Assembly: GCA_002197995.1 (NCBI GenBank)
Contig: NGZR01000004.1
Coordinates: 4,464,001 to 4,528,000, forward strand
Direction: 5' to 3'
DNA length: 64,000 nucleotides
Source of the DNA: Gaeumannomyces sp. JS-464
Lineage: Eukaryota; Ascomycota; Sordariomycetes; Magnaporthales; Magnaporthaceae
Part shown: one piece after another, positions 58,201 to 64,000 of the stretch
Layout of the letters: every line of letters begins with the position of its first letter
How positions within the stretch are numbered: position 1 is the first letter of the stretch
Notes under the pieces: model-generated
What the model was told of the DNA's origin: nothing
The model's database searches: none
Seen by the model: only the letters and a program-made list of their open reading frames with translations
Made by a program: the position numbers and the translations under genes

Positions 58201-59380
58201 TATAATAACATTACGAGTTTGTAAAAACCCAAGCTGAAATATAAAACGCAATAAAAAATTGCGAAAGTTATATTAAAAACAAAGCTAACAAGCATAAACC
58301 GTACGAGTTATTACAACTTTTGCCAGCGCCGAATAAAGCATAGCAAAAAGTTACTATAAATTTCGTTATTAAACTTTTTTAATCCAAAAAACCGTTAATT
58401 AAAGTAAAGTACGACAATATATTGGTAATAATAAATAGGTTTACTAAATACGCTTTATTTTTATTATATAAAAAAGTAGCGACGTTACGAAGCTAGCGTA
58501 CGTTTTTATTAAGCACGTAATAGCGAAATACGGTACGCCGAACTATTTAATTACGGATAAAAATAAGCTATTTACGAGCAAATTTTAAAAAAGCTTATAA
58601 GCAGGCTAAAAGTAAAGCACTTTTTATTTATAACTTACCACTTTTAAATAAATAAACAAATAAAACGAACGAATTAAACCATAAAGCAATATTTACGTTA
58701 CTACGTTAGTTATAAACAAAATAATTAGGTATAACTATTTCCTATAGCTTAATTCTCTTATAATAGTTTAATTTATAAAAGTATAAAAACTATACCGTTT
58801 TATACGAACTATAGGTTTACGTTTACAGCGTATAAAAAACCTAAAGCAAAAAAACATACTTTAATAACGGAAATACAAATAACGGAGCTTACCAAATTGC
58901 ATAAACACTTCCAAGCAAAACTAAAAAAGCTGTAGCACCGCATAGCTATTTAAATAAATAAATAAAAATCGAAAAACCGATTTTTAAAAAAAGGGATAGC
59001 GTTTATTTTTTTCGACGAAATATTAAAATAAAACGATTAAATGATAAGCTAAATTATAAAAAACTAAAACCGTTTAAAATATTAAAAAAGGTTTCGAACG
59101 TAAATTACAAACTCCGATTACTATTAATTATAAAAATTCCACCTGGTTTTTTATATTTCCTTATTTAAATTAGCGCTACCGGGTTTTAAAAGTAACGAGT
59201 TAATAGAAATCGACCCGAAATAAAAATACGAAATCGAAAGATTTTAAATTATAAGCCGAAAAACAAGCTTAAAAAGTACTTAATTAAATGGAAAAAGTAC
59301 GGTTATAAAAAAAACACGTGGGAAAAAGAAACCAATTTTGCGAATTGCTAGGAATTTTTAAAAAAATACCGATAAAAACA
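55230..59380 (+). pseudogene. Gypsy copy 4 pol remnant with chromodomain
   Basis: RT motifs: 'YIDYRPLNEAIIKNRYF' at about 56905-56955, 'FTALNLRKAYSLIQI' at about 57008-57050, and the active site again reading YLNDIL (about 57207-57224) as in copy 5. RNase H: the end reads 'RIEYRKRSENGQTDAL' (about 57950-57998). Integrase core is at 58350-58700. The chromodomain at 59225-59340 has 'LKKYLIKWKKYGYKKNTWEK'. Domain order and spacing equal copy 5. Confidence 0.82.
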
Positions 59381-59489
59381 CTTACAAAAAAGTTAGCAAA
59401 AGATAAAAAAGCGGGCCGCTTACCGCAGCCGTTTATACACACGCCGGCCGTACCTCGTACGTATAAACGGCCGTAATAGGAAAAACCTT

Positions 59490-59560
59490 AGCTTAATTAA
59501 AAATCGAACTTAAAACTTTTAGCTAAAAGGTAAAAAGTGTTACTATTATACCATTAAATT
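59490..59560 (-). tRNA. tRNA-like sequence 1 of Gypsy copy 4
   Basis: 71 nt, minus strand; counterpart of 40157-40227. The T-arm ttaagttcgatttttaa and the loop cttttag are unchanged. RIP has altered the A box (tggtataatagtaac). Acceptor strands are aatttaa/ttaagct. TTTTT follows within a few bases. Confidence 0.55.
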
Positions 59561-59687
59561 AAAAAAAAGGTATATTTACTAAAACCAAATAAAATAAAAA
59601 AGTTTGCACTAAACGGTTAGCAAAAAAAAAAAAAAAGTAAAAGTTCGACGAGCTCCAAGCTAAGCCCGAAAATTTATCGACTTTTAC

Positions 59688-59760
59688 AGTCGTACCGGGA
59701 TTCGAACCTGAAATTTTGGCAAAAAAAAAACCAAAGCTACGCTTAATGCGCTATAAAAAC
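59688..59760 (-). tRNA. tRNA-like sequence 2 of Gypsy copy 4
   Basis: 73 nt, minus strand; counterpart of 40361-40430. The B box ggttcgaatcc and the D-arm start tagcgcattaagcg are preserved. The anticodon-loop region is expanded by a T10 run. Confidence 0.55.
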
Positions 59761-59849
59761 TAAAAAAGTTGTTAAAAAAGTTATAATTTACCCTAGTTAA
59801 AAAAGGCAAACAGGTTTAAATTAGGATTAACCTCGGGCACCTGCTAATC

Positions 59850-60314
59850 GAAAAGAACGGAAAAAGCTACAAAAGGCTCGAAATACGAGGCAGCTTAACG
59901 AGCCGCTTAATCGGCCTCCTCCCGCTCGACACGTTTTAATTCCTCCACCGAGTTAATACCGCGACGCACCGCGCGTATTATTTTTTCCAGCCACATTCGT
60001 TTTTACTTTCGAAAACGAAGGATTTTTTCCTCCGCTTTTTCCAATTTAGCTTTAAATTTGGAATGCTAGGTAACGATATTCCGAAGTTCGAAAAAAAAAG
60101 GCTTTAAAACATTGCACCTAAAGCGATTAATCCGAAAACATTCCACGTACCGAAACAAGTTTTAAAAAAAAGCGTCGCATTTTTCACGTTTTAAAACGTC
60201 GTAATAATACGAATAAAAAGGCATTTTATAGCAATTAAGGAAAATAACCGCTAAAAGCTTTTTGCGATTAACGGTTTTTTTTGCAAAAAAACGTTTTCGC
60301 ACCCGACCGGACAT
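59850..60314 (-). pseudogene. Antisense ORF of Gypsy copy 4
   Basis: ATG at 60314-60312. The same two blocks as in copy 5, including 'KLEKAEEKILRFRK' at about 60000-60050 and the E/R-rich 'VRRGINSVEELKRVEREE'-like part. Interrupted by RIP stops. Confidence 0.55.
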
Positions 60315-60428
60315 CTTGTTAAAGTAAAAAAGGATAGGACATGGTAAAAAAGAAAAGTACTTACCGCTAACAAAAAGCGGGGCGATAAAACGTGGCCAAA
60401 AGGATTTGGCCTAAAAGGGGAAACTTAA

Positions 60429-60874
60429 TATTACGACCAGCATGCAAGCCTTTAAAACAGCAAAGCAAAAAGGGGCTTCGAAGTGGTACTTCCGCCCCAT
60501 TCCGGTTACGTGGAATTACGTAAACCAAAAAGGATTTGTAAATTTATAATAAAGCAATAAATCCAAAAAGGATTTGTAAATTTGTAATAAAGCAATAAAT
60601 CCAAAAGGGATTTGTAAATTTATAACAAAATTACCAATCTAACCTAGCATAAGGCAAAAGGCAACGTATATATAAAGGATGAATTTCCTACTGTTTTAAG
60701 TAGCTTTAACTAAGGCTTCGGCATTAATTAACTTAAGTTAGCGCCTAAGCATTTCCTAAGGCAAGCAATTAAATCGTCCTTTTAAGTTACGTGTTCCCTT
60801 ATTAACCAAATTAAAAATACTATCCTTTCCACCCCCGAGTGCCCTACCTTAAAAGCAAACCTTTAATTGTAACA
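60429..60874 (+). repeat. 3' LTR of Gypsy copy 4
   Basis: 446 bp, TATTACGACC..TTGTAACA. Confidence 0.9.
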
Positions 60875-60989
60875 CCCCATTTAACCTTATAACCCTATTT
60901 AACCTTATAACCTTATTTAACCTTATAACTCCATTTAACTTTATAACTTTATTTAACCCCATTTAACTTTATAACCTTATTTAACCCCA
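60875..60989 (+). repeat. 18-bp minisatellite (ccYYatttaacYttataa)
   Basis: About six tandem imperfect units such as ccctatttaaccttataa and ccttatttaaccttataa. Before Gypsy copy 4 inserted, the array included 53401-53425. Units contain AACCCTA/TAACC strings reminiscent of the C-strand of telomeric repeats, but the period is 18 bp and irregular. Confidence 0.85.
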
Positions 60990-61302
60990 AATTCGCGATG
61001 CACGCTCGACGCGGGCCTTGGCGGGCAAATGAATAATACCATCGTGCTCGCCTTATGCGCCTTTATCCGCCTATCAACTTTATATTTCCGCCGGTTTGCG
61101 TTTTAACTCGCGCTGTTTGCTTTTGGCATCGTTTAAACGGGGCCAGCGTTTTTCGTCCGTGCACGCTTTCCACTGGCGACTTTTAATTGGCTGCTTTAAT
61201 GTCGCGCGACTCGGGCAAAAAAATTCCGCGAAAGAATGCTAAAATAAGTGTTACAACGTAGCGTGCCCGACGTGCAACTTGCCTTTCGTAAAGGTATAAG
61301 CC
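60990..61302. other. Non-RIP flank, no gene recognised
   Basis: Mixed-composition sequence without homology to repeats in the window. The minus-strand frames are short and carry no motif I recognise. It ends at the LINE tail (ccaagagaaaaagagtat). The open frame 61251-61436 (-) mostly reads the LINE 3' UTR. Confidence 0.5.
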
Positions 61303-64000
61303 TCCAAGAGAAAAAGAGTATATTTAACGTTAGTAAATCGGGATTTACCAGTCTTTGCTTCCCAAAGGGCATATGACGTGCTAGCGCTACCTAAGTTTAA
61401 CACTAGGCTATATGCTACTATTAAAGCGGCTAACAAATTAAACCCGAAGGCACACCGGGGTCGGGCCGCATTCCGGCGCTCCTTGTTAGTAAGCGGGCAA
61501 TCGACAATAAGGCGTAAAAATACGCCGGGGCGTTGTAAAGCGCTGCGGGTGGTAGTAATGCTATTGGCCGGCGGGTATGCCGGAAAAGGGGTAAAGCCGG
61601 GTTTGGGTAAGGGAGGGGTTTTCGGGACCTCTTTTAGGCCCGGCCTAAAATGCCGGGGGATTAATAAGCCTACTGTTAATCCTAATAGTACAAAGGAAAA
61701 GGTTATGTATAAGCTTTTTAAGCCTTGTTATTATCGTCCGGCGATAATGTAATAGTTGGTGGTTTTAACGAACGAAACAAAAGGGAGGGCTTTTGGAAAA
61801 GCCGTTTCCAATATCCGGGCTTATCGAAAGCCGAGGGAGGGTACGCTATAAGCCATTTGTTTTTTGCCGTTTTAGCCAACCTGTAAAATACAAGGTAAAA
61901 AGGGGATTTGTTTTTTCCGTAGCGGCACGAAACGTCGTCTTCGTGTTGGAACTTTCGGTAGTACCAGTCGAAATCCCCGTGGCCAGTGCGTGCGGCTTAG
62001 CCGTTGTAATACCTTCCGGTGCAATTGCAGCGCTTCGGGCGTGTGTTGTGGTACCGGCGGGAGGCTTATAATTTTATACCGATCCGGAAAGTTATTTTTA
62101 AACCATGCGTTCCGGGCGTCCCGGGCTGTTTTCCGGGCCAAAGCCTTTACTCCCGCCACCGTTAGTTTAGCGTATCGGGGGATCGGGAAAGCCGTATTTA
62201 ACTTTGCTTCCGTATTAGCCTCCTCGTTCCCGGGGATTCCCGTATACCCCGGGGACCAACGGACGTGTATTTGGTACTTGTTTATAAAGCAATAAACCTT
62301 TTTAAAGGCCTTTTGTAAACTATCAAAAGCCGTACTTAAAAAGCCGTTAGCCGCCGAAGTGTTATCGAAGCATAAGTGGAAAGTGCAATTGCGGAAGCTC
62401 CAAACGGCTTTACAAAGCCCATTTGGGCCTTTTCCGCTTCGCCGTCGAATACTTCCGCCGGATACGCTAACCGGCCGTGCCCGGAAAGTTTACGTTGGCC
62501 GGCTTGGTATATTACCCAGCCGTATTTAACTGCCCCGTTTTTTGCTTTAAACCCGTCGCTATATATTATAACGTCGGTAAGTGGGAAAGTGCGAAGCCAC
62601 GCTATAAAAGCTTTTACGGTTGCGGGCTTTTCTTATATAGCCCTTGTAAGCCTCGTATATTTATAAAGGACGTAAGCCGGGCGAGTGCAAGCCGGAAAAA
62701 GTTCGGCCGTTTTTTGCAGCGAAGTCGCAAGCTTGCCGGGCAGGCCTGCTTTAAGCCCTCGGGCGTTAAAAGCCAGCTTAACCGCTGCGGCTAAAGGGTG
62801 ATTTTCCGGTACCGTATTTATACGGGCCGCGAAACGGAAGCGGGCTTGTTTTAAAAGCGTTTGGGCGCTTAAAATGCCGGATTCGTAATGTAAGGCGTTT
62901 ATCGGTGCGGTTTTCCAAACCGGAACCACTGCCTGGAAAAACGCGGTTAAGGCTTTGTTTATCCGTTCGATTAAATGGCCTTGGCGGATAAATTGCTATT
63001 ATGCTGGTTTATACGAGTGTGGTTTAGTTTTGCCCTTATACACCTCGGCCCCGTATAAAACCGTAGGGATTATAACCGTTATAACGGCTTTATATACCGA
63101 ATATACCGGTATCCCTTTTATCGAATTCGTAAGCCTCCGGAAATGGTTAGCAACGCTTTAAGCTTTTGCAGGCTGTTATCCACGTGGGCTTTAAAATTAA
63201 GCTTTTGGTCGAAAAAAACCTTTAACCACCGTAAAGCTTTTATAGCTTATTGTATAGTAAAGCTTTCCGCCGTAACCGCCGGAAATGTGGGATTTTTCCG
63301 TTTAAAAAAGTGCATAAGCTCGCATTTCCCCGAATCGAAAGCCACTTTATTAGCTTTTCCCCAACGGAGGATTTCCGTTACCGTTGCCCTTATTTTACAG
63401 AAGCATTCTTTCGGAGTGCTACCCGTTACGCAAATGCCTATATCGTCCGCGTATCCGTATTTAACCGCTTTTGCTTTAGGTAGGATTTCGGCCATATATA
63501 GCATAAATAGGACTGGTAACGCTAGTAACCCTTAGGGTAACCCGTAGTTCGAGGAAAAAAGGGGTGTTATAGCGTTTTTCAAACGCATTTTAACCATTTT
63601 GTTTTTTGCAAATGATAATACCTATCGTATTAACGTTAAATTCCAGCCTTAGTTTAAAAGCCTCCGAAAAAGCTTCCGGCAAAGTACGGCGTCGAAAGCC
63701 TTTTATATATCCATAGTAACGAAAGCGGCCGTTTTATACTTTTGAAAGGCCCGTTTCACCTCGTAAACTACGCATGCCGTTAAATCGATAGCGGCTTTTT
63801 TCGGGGTAGCCCCAGCGTGTTACGAGGCTATAAGCCCGTATTATAGTGCGAAAAACGCCATCCGCGAAACTACCAGCCGTTTTAGCCCTTTTTTTAAGCA
63901 CGGGAGCAAAGCTATCGAACGGTAGGATTTTGGGTCCGTTATATCCGTTTTATTTAGCTTTTTTAGCATAACCATTTCCGCTGTGCGGAAAAGGCCCGGG
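61303..64000 (-). mobile_element. Second LINE copy (minus), ORF2 and 3' end, cut by window edge
   Basis: Homologous to 48830-51521 of the plus-strand LINE, minus orientation. Its 3' end is at 61303, a C/T tail on its own strand. It is clearly less mutated, with longer open pieces. Confidence 0.86.
61760..64000 (-). pseudogene. LINE ORF2 (RT, RNase H), partial
   Basis: Minus strand. The RT core piece 63247-63504 is open and reads 'MLYMAEILPKAKAVKYGYAD' running through the catalytic Y-A-D-D at 63442-63453. The linker 62633-62929 reads 'RFAARINTVPENHPLAAAVK'. RNase H starts near 62575 with 'YSDGFKAKNGAVKYGWVIY'. The C-terminal piece 61872-62159 carries 'THWPRGFRLVLPK' and a basic end that, in a neighbouring frame, shows a C-x-C type Cys/His knuckle. 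It would nick target DNA and reverse-transcribe LINE RNA. Frameshifts and stops separate the pieces; the 5' part is outside the window. Confidence 0.85.

Larger units (their letters stand above)
53426..60874 (+). mobile_element. Gypsy family A copy 4, complete
   Basis: 7,449 bp, LTRs 53426-53866 and 60429-60874, TSD cccca. Same gene order and antisense cargo as copy 5, but more stops. Confidence 0.92.

Noticed and set aside
60875..60989. Interstitial telomere
   Set aside because: Units contain TAACC-like strings but the period is 18 bp and there is no run of TTAGGG/CCCTAA; described as a minisatellite only.
61378..61752. 124-codon plus-strand frame in the second LINE's 3' UTR
   Set aside because: Has counterparts antisense in other LINE tails, but the shared frame is short, low-complexity in part and has no recognisable domain; kept only as a remark, not as a gene.
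61793..62295. Plus-strand frames over the second LINE
   Set aside because: Antisense of ORF2 RNase H and C-terminal coding, which read correctly on the minus strand.
1..64000. CRISPR array, prophage, bacterial operon or rRNA genes
   Set aside because: No regular direct repeats with unique spacers, no ribosome-binding-site gene layout and no rRNA signature; everything recognisable is of fungal transposon type.

Overview
The window looks like an AT-rich, repeat-only block of a filamentous ascomycete (Pezizomycotina) genome. Nearly every coding remnant is a fungal transposon family: pogo/Fot1, chromodomain Ty3/Gypsy, Ty1/Copia and a Tad/I-like LINE. They are riddled with TAA/TAG stops, C-to-T and G-to-A transitions between copies, and loss of CpA/TpG. 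That is the signature of repeat-induced point mutation (RIP). I see no intact host gene. Most long open frames are antisense or off-frame shadows of transposon genes.

Layout, left to right. 1-1640 is a pogo/Fot1-like transposon (minus) cut by the window edge. 1908-3458 is a short non-autonomous Copia-type LTR element with a GC-rich Pro/Thr-coding minisatellite. 3459-22065 is a plus-strand Gypsy (copy 1; 'family A', about 7.4 kb, about 448-bp LTRs TGTTACGAC..TTGTAACA). It is split by three minus-strand family A insertions: copy 2 (5387-21168, TSD aataa), a solo LTR (21351-21838), and copy 3 (22066-30232). Copy 2 itself holds a mosaic non-autonomous Copia (10925-12479) and a second, less mutated chromodomain Gypsy ('element B', 12608-20691, TSD aaaac). 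Copy 3's LTR holds an autonomous-size Copia (22374-29964, minus, TSD aaatc/aaatt). 30240-32345 is a LINE ORF1 fragment (minus), followed by a plus-strand Copia RNase H/3' end fragment (32346-33812).

33854-52776 is a head-to-tail plus-strand array. It contains four ~1.2-kb non-autonomous LINE-tailed units, one truncated tail and one full-length LINE (45308-51521). The first unit is split by Gypsy copy 5 (34090-41544, TSD ctatt). 52773-53425 plus 60880-61302 is a small island that has escaped RIP. It carries a fragment of an OrsD/DUF3505-type zinc-finger gene and an 18-bp minisatellite, into which Gypsy copy 4 (53426-60874, TSD cccca) inserted. 61303-64000 is a second LINE (minus) running off the window.

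The most unusual biology is in Gypsy family A. Between the chromodomain and the 3' LTR every complete copy carries, antisense to pol, two tRNA-sized A-box/B-box sequences (one 71 nt in all three copies, followed by a T-run in two of them) and a coiled-coil-like antisense ORF. Other notable points are the ordered LINE array with recurrent identical junctions, a Copia element whose two LTRs have different U5 regions, and a hairpin that keeps its position while its sequence changes between Copia LTR subfamilies.
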